Positions 18,838-27,466 of a stretch of 48,717 nucleotides of DNA are shown here, piece by piece. The DNA is taken from NCBI GenBank assembly GCA_023433515.1, contig JAEZCN010000090.1, positions 1 through 48,717 on the forward strand, given 5' to 3'. Every line of letters starts with the position of its first letter. Position 1 is the first letter of the stretch. Made by a program: the position numbers and the translations under genes. The notes below the pieces were generated by a model that did no database searches, was not told the origin of the DNA, and saw only the letters and a list, made by a program, of their open reading frames with translations. The DNA comes from Pseudomonadota bacterium (GTDB taxonomy: Bacteria > Pseudomonadota > Gammaproteobacteria > Steroidobacterales > Steroidobacteraceae).

Positions 18838-19683
18838 TCACGCGGTGCCGCGCCCGCGCACGCGCCAGCAGGCCGCGGTGAATCGCACGTCGGCTTCGTG
18901 CACGAAGGGATCGAATCCCGCGCGCACCGCGGCGACGACTTTCGCCTTCGTGGCTTCGTCGGCCTGCTGGAGCGCGAGTCCCACCGGCCCGAACCGGGCC
19001 ATGTAGCGATCCAGCTCCTTCGCCGGGAACACGCAAGGCACGTCGATCGGATCGATCTCGATCCGCTCCCAGCCGCCCTGCTCGAGGATGCTCGCAAACC
19101 GTTGCCGGTCCGCGAACGCGAACTGGCCCGGCGCGCCCGGCACGCGCGGTGGAATGTTCGGTAGATAGGGAGCCGCGGCCCGCTCGGCGGCCGTCATGAA
19201 GGGATTCTCCGCGGGGCTGCGGAAGACGGCGACATCGAGCCACGCATCGTCGGCCGCCGCACGACGCAGATTGGCGAACGCGCGAACCGGGTCGTCGAAG
19301 AACATGACGCCGAAGCGCGAGATGAGACGGTCGAAAGTCGCGGGTTCGAAGGGATGAGTCTGCGCGTCGGCGCAGACGAAGGTCGCCGTCGAGCCGGCGC
19401 GCGACGCGCGATCGCGCGCAAAGGCGATCATGGGCTCGGATATGTCGATGCCGATGGCGCGGCCACGCGCGCCGACCCGGCGTGCCGCCGCGATCGTGGT
19501 ACTGCCCGTGCCGCAACCGATGTCGAGCACGCGCGCTCCGGAGTCCACTTCGATCGGCTCCACGAGCATGCGCTCGAAGAGCTCGAACATGCCGTCCATC
19601 ATCTCCTGCGCCTCGATCCAGGCCTGGCCGGCGGGGCCATTCCACAACTTCGCCTGGTCGCTGGCAGCGTGATTGGCGCTCAT
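18838..19683 (-). CDS. SAM-dependent class I methyltransferase
   Basis: The product is 281 residues. Motif I for S-adenosylmethionine is clear (VLDIGCGTGSTTIAAA, about 54-69), followed by the acidic residue at the end of strand 2 (IGIDISE) and the post-motif FDRLISRFGVMFFDDP. It belongs to the UbiE/methyltransf_25-like group; the substrate cannot be read from the sequence. The ATG at 19683 follows GGAGGTG at good spacing; upstream in-frame codons lack a ribosome site. It converges directly on nagA and seems functionally separate from it. Confidence 0.85.
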   Translation of the reverse strand: MSANHAASDQAKLWNGPAGQAWIEAQEMMDGMFELFERMLVEPIEVDSGARVLDIGCGTGSTTIAAARRVGARGRAIGIDISEPMIAFARDRASRAGSTATFVCADAQTHPFEPATFDRLISRFGVMFFDDPVRAFANLRRAAADDAWLDVAVFRSPAENPFMTAAERAAAPYLPNIPPRVPGAPGQFAFADRQRFASILEQGGWERIEIDPIDVPCVFPAKELDRYMARFGPVGLALQQADEATKAKVVAAVRAGFDPFVHEADVRFTAACWRVRGRGTA

Positions 19684-19760
19684 CTCGTTCACCTCCGTGT
19701 CTACATCACGCGCCAGTGTGCCAACTCGAGCCGGCTTGAGGTCAAGAGGCGCCGGCCGCG

Positions 19761-19985
19761 TCAGGCCCGCGCGGCGTCCTCCGGCTTCGAGCGCACCAGC
19801 GTCCAGGCCGCGGCGAGGAACACGAGGCCGTTCGCGACGACCACGGGCACGGCGCCGATCAGCGTGCCGTAGACGATCCACAGCGTCGCGCCCACCATCT
19901 GCGCGGCGCGCAGCAGCGCGGGTTTCCTGAAGAAATACGAGCCGACGAAGATCGCGGTCGCCACCCATCCGAGAGTTTCGTTCAT
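19761..19985 (-). CDS. Small three-helix inner-membrane protein, YgjV/SemiSWEET-like
   Basis: The product is 74 residues, nearly all hydrophobic, with three predicted transmembrane segments (about 5-20, 27-45 and 48-66). The segment LWIVYGTLIGAVPVVVANGLVF resembles the third-helix region of SemiSWEET/PQ-loop proteins and of YgjV-type proteins, but the canonical PQ motif is absent. SemiSWEETs are sugar facilitators that work as dimers; a transport role here is only a possibility. The gene starts 9 bases after the HAD gene stop, with GAGGA overlapping that stop, so the two are probably co-transcribed. Confidence 0.7.
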   Translation of the reverse strand: MNETLGWVATAIFVGSYFFRKPALLRAAQMVGATLWIVYGTLIGAVPVVVANGLVFLAAAWTLVRSKPEDAARA

Positions 19986-19994
19986 GGCGCGTCC

Positions 19995-20816
19995 TCAGAC
20001 CGCGGCCGCGAGCGCGAGGTCGCGCAATTCGCGGATCTGCACGCGGTCCGTGCGGTCGCGCTGCCAGCCGTCGAGCACCAGGCCCGTGGATTCGAGCAAC
20101 GAGCGGATCTCGCCGGATCGCAGCCCTAACAACTGGTCGAGCAGCGGCACGAGCACGCTGCAGGCGTGGTCGCTGAGCACCGTGCTGCGCGCGATGCGCG
20201 CGAGCTGGCGGTTTTCCGACACCGCGATGGTGAAGCCGTCGCCATTGTTGACGTGCAGCATCACGTGGATGTCGGAGCTGCCGTCTCCCATGTAGACGAT
20301 GCGGTCGGCCGCGACGCCGGCGCGCTGCGCCAGCTCGTCGAGCACGGCGACCTTGCCGTAACCCGCGCGCACGCGGTTGATCGAACGGACTTCGCCGCTG
20401 TCCGCGTCGTAGTCGAACTCCGTCGCGAAGATGTTTTCCGGCGGCACGATGCCCTCGAGCGCGGAGACCACGACTTCGCGCGGCGCGGCGGATACGACGT
20501 AGAACGAGAAAGAGACGCCGTCGATGCCGCGCTCGAGGAAGTCGACGAAGGCGCGCAATCCACCCTTGAGACGCACGCGCTTGCCGGCTTCGGCGAGGTG
20601 TTCGCGACGCACGCCGCGGTATTCGGGATCGTGACGGATCAGGTAGGCGAGCTCACCGCCCTGCTGCACCAGGTGGCTGCGGGCGAGGCCGGCGACCTTT
20701 TGTTCGAAGCCGCGAACGCCGAGCAACTCGCTCAGCTCGAAGCCCGAGTCGTTGAAGCTCAGCGTCTGATCGAAGTCGGACGCGAGCAGGAAATGTTTCG
20801 CGATTTTCGTGTTCAC
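19995..20816 (-). CDS. HAD-superfamily phosphatase
   Basis: The product is 273 residues. HAD motif I is SDFDQTLS (about 13-20), motif II is VVSAAP, and motif IV is YMGDGSSDIHVM with the paired acidic residues. The cap insertion between motifs I and II resembles phosphoserine-phosphatase-like enzymes. The likely activity is hydrolysis of a small phosphomonoester; the substrate is unknown. GTG at 20816 has GGAG 6 bases upstream. The small membrane protein gene follows after 9 bases. Confidence 0.85.
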   Translation of the reverse strand: MNTKIAKHFLLASDFDQTLSFNDSGFELSELLGVRGFEQKVAGLARSHLVQQGGELAYLIRHDPEYRGVRREHLAEAGKRVRLKGGLRAFVDFLERGIDGVSFSFYVVSAAPREVVVSALEGIVPPENIFATEFDYDADSGEVRSINRVRAGYGKVAVLDELAQRAGVAADRIVYMGDGSSDIHVMLHVNNGDGFTIAVSENRQLARIARSTVLSDHACSVLVPLLDQLLGLRSGEIRSLLESTGLVLDGWQRDRTDRVQIRELRDLALAAAV

Positions 20817-21024
20817 AAACTACTCCATGTATGCGTTGCCCCTCGCCGCCATGTGTTGCGGGGAACGTTAACAGTGGAAAGTGTGCGAAAAGGAGATTGC
20901 GGTCACATGAGATCGCTGAAATTTTTTGAGGCTTGAGTGAAACGCGGACCAGAGTCACGCATCGGAGGCCCGCGCCGCGGGCTTTGCTTCAAGGCCGTGC
21001 GCTCGCAATGGAATTGCAGTTTGA

Positions 21025-21100
21025 TGGTGCCGGCTGCAGGGATCGAACCCGCGACATCCAGTTTACAAAACTGGCGCTCTACCAACTGAGCTAAGCCGGC
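21025..21100 (-). tRNA. tRNA-Thr (anticodon UGU), CCA encoded
   Basis: A perfect cloverleaf on the minus strand: acceptor GCCGGCT/AGCCGGC (7 bp), D-arm GCTC-AGTTGGTA-GAGC, anticodon stem CCAGT/ACTGG with loop TTTGTAA giving anticodon TGT, T-arm with GGTTCGATCC, discriminator A and a genomically encoded CCA. It lies downstream of birA-coaX-SPOR, as in many gammaproteobacteria. No integrase or duplicated 3' end is present nearby, so it shows no sign of serving as an attachment site. Confidence 0.98.
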
Positions 21101-21152
21101 GTTCCGGGAACTGCCAGAGGCGAGTGATTTTAGGCGCCCGGCGCGCTCCGGG

Positions 21153-21800
21153 CTATTCCGCATCCTCGTTTTCGTCAGCCGGGCCCCCGGATTCCGCGGG
21201 ACACGGCCGGAATTCGAGCTCCGCATCGCCGGCCTGGAACTTCTGCCCCTCGAGCGGCGGCGAGCCGGATTTGAGGGTGAGGTCCAGCCAGATGGTCGAG
21301 GCCTTCTTTTCGCGCGCCTCGATCTGCGGCAGGAGCTGCAACCGCGCGACGCGCTCGGATTGCGCGAATGCGCGCTGCTCATCCGAGAAGATGCCGAGCG
21401 AGATGCGGCGCGCGCCGGCTTCGCCGACGACCTGCACATCGCCGATGCCGCCGCGGCTCAATCGCTCGAGGAGCCGGCGCTCGGCGGTCGGATTGACGGG
21501 CGCTTCGAGGTAGACCCAGTAACCGTCGAGCAGGCGCTCCGCTTCCTCGCGCGGCACGGACGGATAACCGGAATCGGCGAGCGCTGAACGTGCGCGCGCG
21601 GCCAGCGCCGCATTGGCGAACGGGCCGACGGTGACACAGCTGCCATCGAGGGCCATCGGCACGGATTCGTTCGCGAGCTGCAGCGGAGGCGCGGACACCG
21701 CGGGCGAGACCGGCAGCGCCGGATCCTTGGGGGCGAGCCAATGCGACCACGCGAAATAGGCGAGGTTTGCGAGTAACAGGACGAGAAGAACGGCACGCAC
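21153..21800 (-). CDS. SPOR-domain membrane-anchored protein
   Basis: The product is 215 residues. A single N-terminal transmembrane anchor (MRAVLLVLLLANLAYFAW) is followed by a Pro/Ala linker and a SPOR-type peptidoglycan-binding region (about 50-140; VTVGPFANAALAARARSALADSGY, then DGYWVYLEAP). The C-terminal ~40 residues are acidic and Gly/Pro-rich. Proteins of this kind bind denuded glycan at the septum or envelope. It starts with GTG and has no clear ribosome site; the start 16 bases before coaX ends its upstream neighbour suggests coupling to coaX. Confidence 0.8.
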   Translation of the reverse strand: MRAVLLVLLLANLAYFAWSHWLAPKDPALPVSPAVSAPPLQLANESVPMALDGSCVTVGPFANAALAARARSALADSGYPSVPREEAERLLDGYWVYLEAPVNPTAERRLLERLSRGGIGDVQVVGEAGARRISLGIFSDEQRAFAQSERVARLQLLPQIEAREKKASTIWLDLTLKSGSPPLEGQKFQAGDAELEFRPCPAESGGPADENEDAE

Positions 21801-21816
21801 GCGAGACGCGAGTGTA

Positions 21817-22584
21817 TCAAATGCCTTTCGCGGAACCCCGGGCGAACACCGCGAGACCGCGCAGCACGAGATCGGGGACCACGCGCCCGGCCACGCGGAC
21901 CCGCTTGCCGATATCCGCCGCGCCGCCTCCCGTGAGCAGCAGCGCGGGCCGCGATCCCAGCGTCCGAGCGGCCTCCTCGACCGCGCGTTCGATCAGGGCG
22001 GCGGCCGCGAAACGCGCGCCGGCGGAGATGGCGCTCGCGGTATTGCCGGCGAACAGCTTGGCGCCATTCGGCGCATCGCCACGCGCACGACGCCGGATGC
22101 CGTGGGTTCCCTTCAGCAGACTCTCGACCATGAACGAAGGACCCGGCGCGATCGCGCCACCGAGGTGCCGCCCGTTGGCATCGACCGCATCGAGTGTCAG
22201 CGCGGTGCCGATGTTCGTGACGAGCACCGCCTTACCACGCGCTAGCTCGCGGGCGCCGATGATCCCCACCCAGCGATCCGCGCCCAGGCGCCACGGATCG
22301 CGGTAGCCGTTGCGCACGCCATGGGCCGTGCGCGAGCTGCGCACGAATTCGGGCCGCACACCGAAACGGGCCCGTGCGGCGGCCGCCAGCGCGCGCTCGA
22401 GACGCGGCCCGGCCACGTTCACGGCGACGATGCGATCCACGCCCGCGGGAGCACGCGCGATCACGGCGCGCATGCCGGCGGGATCACCGCCATGCACGTA
22501 TGCACCCATGCGAGCCAGTTTCGCGCCGCTCGCCGACGCCCATTTCACGCGCGTATTGCCGATGTCGACCAACAAGGTGCTCAT
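21817..22584 (-). CDS. coaX: Type III pantothenate kinase
   Basis: The product is 255 residues, the normal length. The ASKHA-fold motifs are present: DIGNTRVKW (about 6-14, phosphate 1), GADRWVGIIGA (pantothenate site, with catalytic Asp) and GTALTLDAVD (phosphate 2), then GGAIAPGPSFMVESL. It phosphorylates pantothenate with ATP as the first step of CoA synthesis in the cytoplasm. The ATG overlaps the birA stop by 4 bases, a widespread birA-coaX arrangement. Confidence 0.95.
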   Translation of the reverse strand: MSTLLVDIGNTRVKWASASGAKLARMGAYVHGGDPAGMRAVIARAPAGVDRIVAVNVAGPRLERALAAAARARFGVRPEFVRSSRTAHGVRNGYRDPWRLGADRWVGIIGARELARGKAVLVTNIGTALTLDAVDANGRHLGGAIAPGPSFMVESLLKGTHGIRRRARGDAPNGAKLFAGNTASAISAGARFAAAALIERAVEEAARTLGSRPALLLTGGGAADIGKRVRVAGRVVPDLVLRGLAVFARGSAKGI

Positions 22585-23579
22585 GTATCGATCCGTACGC
22601 TCACTTCGCCCGAGATGAATCGCCTGATGCCTTCGTGTGTCTCGACCAGCAGGGCGCCGTGCGCGTCGATGCCGCGCGCGACGCCGCGCGTCACTTCCCC
22701 GGCATTGTCGACGCGCACTTCCTGGCCGGACAACGCATCGCGCTCGCGCCACCGCGCGACATAGGGCGCGAATCCGTGGCGCGGAAAGTCCGCGAGCGCG
22801 GGCACCAGCCGCTCGATGAGCGCGGCGACGAGTACATTACGATCCGGAACCCGCGCGAGATTCGTGCGCAGGTCGTCGGCCACGTTGCCGGTGAGCGCGA
22901 CGGCGGCGCGCGCCTCCTCTCCGAGCATGACGTTGAGCCCGATCCCGATGACGACGTGCACCGGCCCGCCCGCTTCCGCGCGCATCTCGATCAGGATGCC
23001 GCCGACTTTGCCCTGCGCGGAGACGAGGTCGTTGGGCCACTTGAGCCGTACGTCTTCCATGCCGATCGAGCGCAATGCGCTGGATGCCTCGAGCCCCACG
23101 ACCAGGCTCAGCGCCGAGAGGTCCGCGGGCATGTCCGGGAATTGCCACGCGATCGACAGGCAGATGCCGCCGCCCGGCGGGGCTATCCACCCGCGCCCGC
23201 GGCGCCCGCGTCCGCCGGTCTGGTTCTCTGCGAGAACGATGGCCGCCATGCCGGCGCCGGGTGGGAGCGAGTCGAGCAGCTTCGTGTTCGTCGATTCGAG
23301 TGTCCACTCGACCAGCAGCGCTTCGATGCGTTTGCGGATCGCCGCGGACATTGCCGCCTCGATGCGCTCCGGGCACAGTGGACTCACGCCGGGCGCGAGC
23401 CGATAACCCTTGTGAGGCTGTGCGTCCAGCGCGACACCGAGCTCGCGCAATTGCTCGACCGCCTTCCAGACCGCGGCGCGAGTCACGGCGAGATCCGCGG
23501 CCAGCGCCTCGCCCGAACGGAAGTCCCGGTCGTCGAGCCGCTGGAACACGCGCTGCGGCAGTGGAGCTTCCGCGTTCAC
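22581..23579 (-). CDS. birA: Biotin-[acetyl-CoA-carboxylase] ligase / biotin repressor BirA
   Basis: The product is 332 residues. An N-terminal winged helix (about 10-70; SGEALAADLAVTRAAVWKAVEQL) is followed by the ligase domain with GRGRRGRGW for biotinyl-AMP binding, KWPNDL and KVGGILIE, and a C-terminal SH3-like domain (about 285-330). It attaches biotin to BCCP and, having the DNA-binding domain, may repress biotin synthesis. GTG at 23579 overlaps the plsY stop by 4 bases (GTGA), and its own stop overlaps the coaX start. Confidence 0.94.
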   Translation of the reverse strand: MNAEAPLPQRVFQRLDDRDFRSGEALAADLAVTRAAVWKAVEQLRELGVALDAQPHKGYRLAPGVSPLCPERIEAAMSAAIRKRIEALLVEWTLESTNTKLLDSLPPGAGMAAIVLAENQTGGRGRRGRGWIAPPGGGICLSIAWQFPDMPADLSALSLVVGLEASSALRSIGMEDVRLKWPNDLVSAQGKVGGILIEMRAEAGGPVHVVIGIGLNVMLGEEARAAVALTGNVADDLRTNLARVPDRNVLVAALIERLVPALADFPRHGFAPYVARWRERDALSGQEVRVDNAGEVTRGVARGIDAHGALLVETHEGIRRFISGEVSVRIDT

Positions 23580-24223
23580 GAGCGGCCGCGACCGAACAGC
23601 CAGAGTCTGCGCGCGCGCGGCTCGGTGCCGGCGCGCATGCGCGCGACGTTGCCGCGATGGGTGACGATCACGAGCGCCGCGCAGGCCAGCGCGAAGCCGA
23701 GCGTCGGCGTCAGCACCGCGCCGTCGCGCATCAGTAGATAGACGGGGATCGCGATCGAGGCGCAGATGGAAGCGAGGCCCACGAAACCCGAGACCATCAC
23801 CACTCCCAGCCAGCTCGCGAACAGCGGCAAGAGCAGGGCGAGGTCGATGCCGGCGAACGCGCCGACCAGGGTCGCGACACCCTTGCCGCCGCGAAAGCCG
23901 TGCCAGGCCGGGAATACGTGGCCGATGATGGCGGCGAAGGCGCAGGCGGGAGGGAGCCACAGATCGGGAGGGGGACGGACTTGAAGTCCGTCCCCGAGAG
24001 TCAGTCCTGGGACCACCGCAGCGGCGATCCAGCCCTTCGCGATGTCGATCAGGAACACCCAGAACGCGAAACCGGCGCCCTGCGTGCGCAGCGCGTTGGT
24101 GCCGCCGGCATTGCCGCTGCCCTGCTTGCGGATATCGACACCACCCCGCAACCTGCCGACCACGAGGCTGCCGACGACGGAGCCCAGAAGATAGGCGAGC
24201 AGTACCTTGGCGAGGAATTCCAT
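23576..24223 (-). CDS. plsY: Acyl-phosphate glycerol-3-phosphate acyltransferase PlsY
   Basis: The product is 215 residues, an integral inner-membrane enzyme that transfers acyl groups from acyl-phosphate to glycerol-3-phosphate. Family motifs are intact: GSVVGSLVVGRLRGGVDIRK (motif 1, with SGNAGGTNALR), GHVFPAWHGFRGGKGVAT (motif 2) and the later THRGNVARM. Between the third helix and motif 2, residues about 74-88 (LTLGDGLQVRPPPDL) form an unusually long polar loop encoded by an embedded palindrome at 23971-23995, which keeps the frame. It lies 9 bases after the ctlX-like gene and overlaps birA. Confidence 0.94.
   Translation of the reverse strand: MEFLAKVLLAYLLGSVVGSLVVGRLRGGVDIRKQGSGNAGGTNALRTQGAGFAFWVFLIDIAKGWIAAAVVPGLTLGDGLQVRPPPDLWLPPACAFAAIIGHVFPAWHGFRGGKGVATLVGAFAGIDLALLLPLFASWLGVVMVSGFVGLASICASIAIPVYLLMRDGAVLTPTLGFALACAALVIVTHRGNVARMRAGTEPRARRLWLFGRGRS
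23971..23995. repeat. REP-like perfect palindrome inside plsY
   Basis: Twelve-base arms GGGGACGGACTT and AAGTCCGTCCCC are separated by a single base. It lies inside the plsY reading frame and encodes part of an extra loop. Such palindromes are typical of mobile extragenic repeats spread by REP-associated transposases; I see no second copy in this window. Confidence 0.75.
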
Positions 24224-24232
24224 CGGGAACGT

Positions 24233-25195
24233 TCAGCGCAGGAAGACTTCCGCGAGCATACAACGGACGCTGCCGCCCCCGTGGAGTTCGATGGTGTCGA
24301 TGGGAGCGACGAGCACCGAGTCCACCGCGCCCCCGAGCCGCGTGAACTTCTCCGGAGCGAGCGCGCGCCGCGCCGAGCGCGACATCACCAGCACGCGGAA
24401 GTCGCCGAGGTATTCGTCCCAGCTTCCCACCTCGAGCATGTTGCCCGCGAAGCCGTGCAACTCGGCCGGATCCAGCGCGACGATCTCGCGCCCCGAGGCG
24501 CGCAGTCGCGCGGCGATGCGCTCGCGGTCGCCGGCGGCGATGTTCCCGAGCGCGACGATCGCGACGCGCGTGCCGATGCTCATCGCAACGTTGGTGTGGT
24601 AGATGGGCACGGCGGCTTCGTCGCAGGCATCGAACAGCTCGAGCTCGTAGCCCATCTCGCGCGCCCACTCCGCGGCGACCACCGCATCCGTCCGCGGCGA
24701 CAGGCACGCGTATGCGACGCGATCCAGGTGGTCCAGCACGAGGCTGCCCGTGCCTTCGAGGAAGCGCCCTTCCTTTTCATGGTGCGTGAGGTCGACCACC
24801 CGGCGCGCGGTGTAGCCCGTCTCGCGCCGCACCGTTTCCACGATCTCCATGCGCCGCTCGAGCCTGCGGCTTTCACACTGCATCGGATAGAGCACCACGG
24901 TGCCATCGGCATGGAAGCTGACCCAGTTGTTGGGAAACACGGCGTCCGGCTTGCACGGCTGGGCGGAATCCTCGGCGATGCAGACGGGGATTCCCTCGGA
25001 AGCCAGCGCGGCGGCGAACGCGTCGAACTCCGCGAGCGCGCGCGCGGCCACGTCGGCCGCCGCATCCGCCCCGGCGGCGTGCTGGAACCGGTTCGTCTGC
25101 GCCGTTTCGGAGTTGTAGCCGAACGCCTTGGGGCGAACCATCAACAGGGCGTTGCAAACCTGCCTTCGAATGGGCGACTGGGCGGGCGGCGGCAT
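24233..25195 (-). CDS. ctlX: Arginine-deiminase-superfamily hydrolase, CtlX-like
   Basis: The product is 320 residues. The guanidine-modifying-enzyme fold is recognisable: MVRPKAFGYNSETAQTN, PDAVFPNNWVSFH, EGTGSLVLDH, LHGFAGNMLEV (catalytic His) and the C-terminal nucleophile in GGSVRCMLAEVFL. CtlX-type members are linked to citrulline or arginine-derivative hydrolysis; the exact substrate here is inferred. The ATG at 25195 has only a weak upstream site, and a later start near the MVRP segment is conceivable. It is the first gene of the minus-strand run leading to plsY-birA-coaX and is divergent from the oxygenase gene. Confidence 0.82.
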   Translation of the reverse strand: MPPPAQSPIRRQVCNALLMVRPKAFGYNSETAQTNRFQHAAGADAAADVAARALAEFDAFAAALASEGIPVCIAEDSAQPCKPDAVFPNNWVSFHADGTVVLYPMQCESRRLERRMEIVETVRRETGYTARRVVDLTHHEKEGRFLEGTGSLVLDHLDRVAYACLSPRTDAVVAAEWAREMGYELELFDACDEAAVPIYHTNVAMSIGTRVAIVALGNIAAGDRERIAARLRASGREIVALDPAELHGFAGNMLEVGSWDEYLGDFRVLVMSRSARRALAPEKFTRLGGAVDSVLVAPIDTIELHGGGSVRCMLAEVFLR

Positions 25196-25241
25196 GGCGG
25201 CGACTTCTACATCCCTATGGGGGTAGGCACAATAGCCGCGA

Positions 25242-26174
25242 ATGCCCGACGCAGTACCCACTCTCGACGCACGCGATACCGAAAGCGCCCACTTCGCACA
25301 GGACATCGCGTCGGCCTACGCCGAGTACGGGTTCGTGATCATCCGGAACCACGGAATCGACGAGCGCCTCGTCGACCGCTGCCTGGGCGCGTTCCGTGCG
25401 TTCTTCGCGATGCCCGAGGCCGAGAAGCGCCGGTACCAGGTGCCGGGTGGCGGCGGCGCGCGCGGGTACACGCCGTTCGGAATCGAGACCGCCAAGGGCG
25501 CGAAACACCACGATCTCAAGGAGTTCTGGCACGTCGGCCGCGACTTGCCGCCGGGCCACCCTTTCACGCAGGTGATGGCGCCGAACATCTGGGTCGAGAG
25601 CATCCCCGGCATGCGCGAGACGACGCTCGCGCTCTACGACGCGTTCGACGCGCTGGGCCGGCGCCTGCTCGGGGCCATCGCGCGTTCCGTCGCGCTGCCA
25701 TCGAACTACTTCGACGACAAGGTCGACTTCGGCAACAGCGTGTTGCGCATCATCCACTACCCGCCCCTGCCGGCGGAACCGACGCCGTCGGTACGCGCGG
25801 GCGCGCACGAGGACATCAACGTCATCACGTTGCTGCTCGGCGCGGAAGAGCCCGGACTCGAAGTGTTGTCGAGAAAAGGCGAGTGGCTGCCGATCAACCC
25901 GCCGCCGAACTCGCTCGTGTGCAACGTCGGCGACATGCTGCAGCGGCTCACCAACGGACACCTGCGTTCGACCACGCACCGCGTCGTGAACCCGCCGCGC
26001 GAACGCGCGACCAATGCGCGCTTCTCGCTGCCGTTCTTCCTGCACTTCAATCCCGATTTTCTGATCGAGACGCTGCCGCAATACGTCGACGCGCAGCACC
26101 CCGACCAGTTTCCGGAGCCGATCACCGCGCACGACTTCCTGCAGGAGCGGTTGCGGGAAATCAAGCTCATCTAG
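25242..26174 (+). CDS. 2-oxoglutarate/Fe(II)-dependent oxygenase, isopenicillin-N-synthase family
   Basis: The product is 310 residues. The N-terminal DIOX_N region (FAQDIASAYAEYGFVIIRNHGID) precedes the double-stranded beta-helix with the iron ligands His and Asp in AHEDINVITLLLG and the distal His in STTHRVVNP; RFSLPFF supplies the 2OG-binding Arg and Ser. Substrate not predictable; relatives hydroxylate small molecules. It is divergent from the ctlX-like gene (46 bases between starts) and 37 bases before nupC, so it could be the first gene of the nucleoside operon. Confidence 0.87.
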   Translation: MPDAVPTLDARDTESAHFAQDIASAYAEYGFVIIRNHGIDERLVDRCLGAFRAFFAMPEAEKRRYQVPGGGGARGYTPFGIETAKGAKHHDLKEFWHVGRDLPPGHPFTQVMAPNIWVESIPGMRETTLALYDAFDALGRRLLGAIARSVALPSNYFDDKVDFGNSVLRIIHYPPLPAEPTPSVRAGAHEDINVITLLLGAEEPGLEVLSRKGEWLPINPPPNSLVCNVGDMLQRLTNGHLRSTTHRVVNPPRERATNARFSLPFFLHFNPDFLIETLPQYVDAQHPDQFPEPITAHDFLQERLREIKLI

Positions 26175-26211
26175 CTACGCAAAGCCACAATAACAACAAG
26201 AGGTCTCGACG

Positions 26212-27459
26212 ATGTCGGTAGTGCAGGCCCTGTTCGGAATCCTCGTGTTCGTCGCGCTCGCCATGCCTTTCAGCAGCAACTGGCGGCGCATCAACTACAG
26301 GCTCGTGGCTTTCGCCATCCTGCTGCAGTTCATCATCTGCGGGTTGCTGCTCAAGGCGCCCGGGATCCGCGACGGCCTCCAGTACGTGAATCGCGCCGTC
26401 GGCGCGCTGGGCGCGGCCACCGTCGAGGGAACCTCGTTCGTCTACGGATTCCTCGGCGGCGGCACCGCGCCCTTCGACGTGACCAATCCCGGCTTCATGA
26501 CCATTTTCGCGTTCCAGATCCTGCCGCTGGTCATCGTGATGTCGGCCCTGTCGGCGCTGCTGTGGTACTGGCGGATCCTGCCGCTCGTCATACGCGGCAT
26601 CTCCGTGATCTTCGAGCGCGCGCTGGGCACGCGCGGACCGGCGGGCCTGGTGGCGACGGCCAACATCTTCATGGGGCAGATCGAGGCGCCGCTGCTGGTG
26701 CGCCCTTACCTCGCGCGCATGAGCCGTTACGAGCTGCTGCTCATCATGACCGCGGGCATGGCGACCATCGCCGGATCGGTGATGGTCATCTACTCGGCCA
26801 TGCTCGGCGAGCAGATCCAGGGCGTGCTCGGACAACTCATCACCAAGTCCATCATGTCGGTGCCCGCGGCCATCCTGTTCGCGCACGTGATGATTCCGGA
26901 GGGCAACGAGAGCTCGCAGGAATTGGAAAAGCCGCCGCGCGTCTACGAAAGCTCGATGGACGCCGTCACCCGCGGCACCTCCGACGGACTCAACATCTAC
27001 CTGCACATCCTCGCGATCCTCATCGTCGCGATCGCGCTGGTCGCGCTGCTCAACGGCATGATCAGTTTCATCAGCGTCGGCGGCGAGCCGCTCACGATGG
27101 AACGCTTCGTGGGCTGGCTGTTCGCGCCGATTGCCTGGCTCATGGGCGTGCCGTGGAGCGAGGCCGCGGTGGTCGGCTCGTTACTCGGCGTGAAGACCGT
27201 GCTCAATGAATTCATCGCGTACGTGAACCTGCAGAACATGGCGCCGGGCACGTTGTCGGAGACGAGCAAGCTGATCGCGTTGTACGCCGTGTGCGGCTTC
27301 GCCAACCTGTCGAGTGTCGGCATCCAGATTTCGGGCATCGGTGCGATGTGTCCCGAGCGGCGCCCGGACCTGATCAGCCTGGGCTTCAGGGCGCTGTACG
27401 CCGCGACGCTGGCCTCGTGCATGGCCGGCGCCGTCGTCGGCATCGTGTCGCGTTTCTAG
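26212..27459 (+). CDS. nupC: Concentrative nucleoside transporter NupC (CNT family)
   Basis: The product is 415 residues with the CNT layout of N-terminal helices, a gate domain and a core domain. Signatures: GFLGGGTAPFDVTNPG, ATANIFMGQIEAPLLVRPYL (nucleoside and cation binding), GVKTVLNEFIAYVNL and LSSVGIQISGIGAMCPERRP. It imports nucleosides with H+ or Na+ across the inner membrane. AGAGG lies upstream of the ATG. The thymidine kinase gene follows after 7 bases, so imported thymidine can be phosphorylated at once. Confidence 0.95.
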   Translation: MSVVQALFGILVFVALAMPFSSNWRRINYRLVAFAILLQFIICGLLLKAPGIRDGLQYVNRAVGALGAATVEGTSFVYGFLGGGTAPFDVTNPGFMTIFAFQILPLVIVMSALSALLWYWRILPLVIRGISVIFERALGTRGPAGLVATANIFMGQIEAPLLVRPYLARMSRYELLLIMTAGMATIAGSVMVIYSAMLGEQIQGVLGQLITKSIMSVPAAILFAHVMIPEGNESSQELEKPPRVYESSMDAVTRGTSDGLNIYLHILAILIVAIALVALLNGMISFISVGGEPLTMERFVGWLFAPIAWLMGVPWSEAAVVGSLLGVKTVLNEFIAYVNLQNMAPGTLSETSKLIALYAVCGFANLSSVGIQISGIGAMCPERRPDLISLGFRALYAATLASCMAGAVVGIVSRF

Positions 27460-27466
27460 GCCGGCC

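Noticed and set aside
21025..21100. tRNA-Thr as an integration site
   Set aside because: No integrase, no repeated tRNA 3' end and no foreign-looking block adjoin it.
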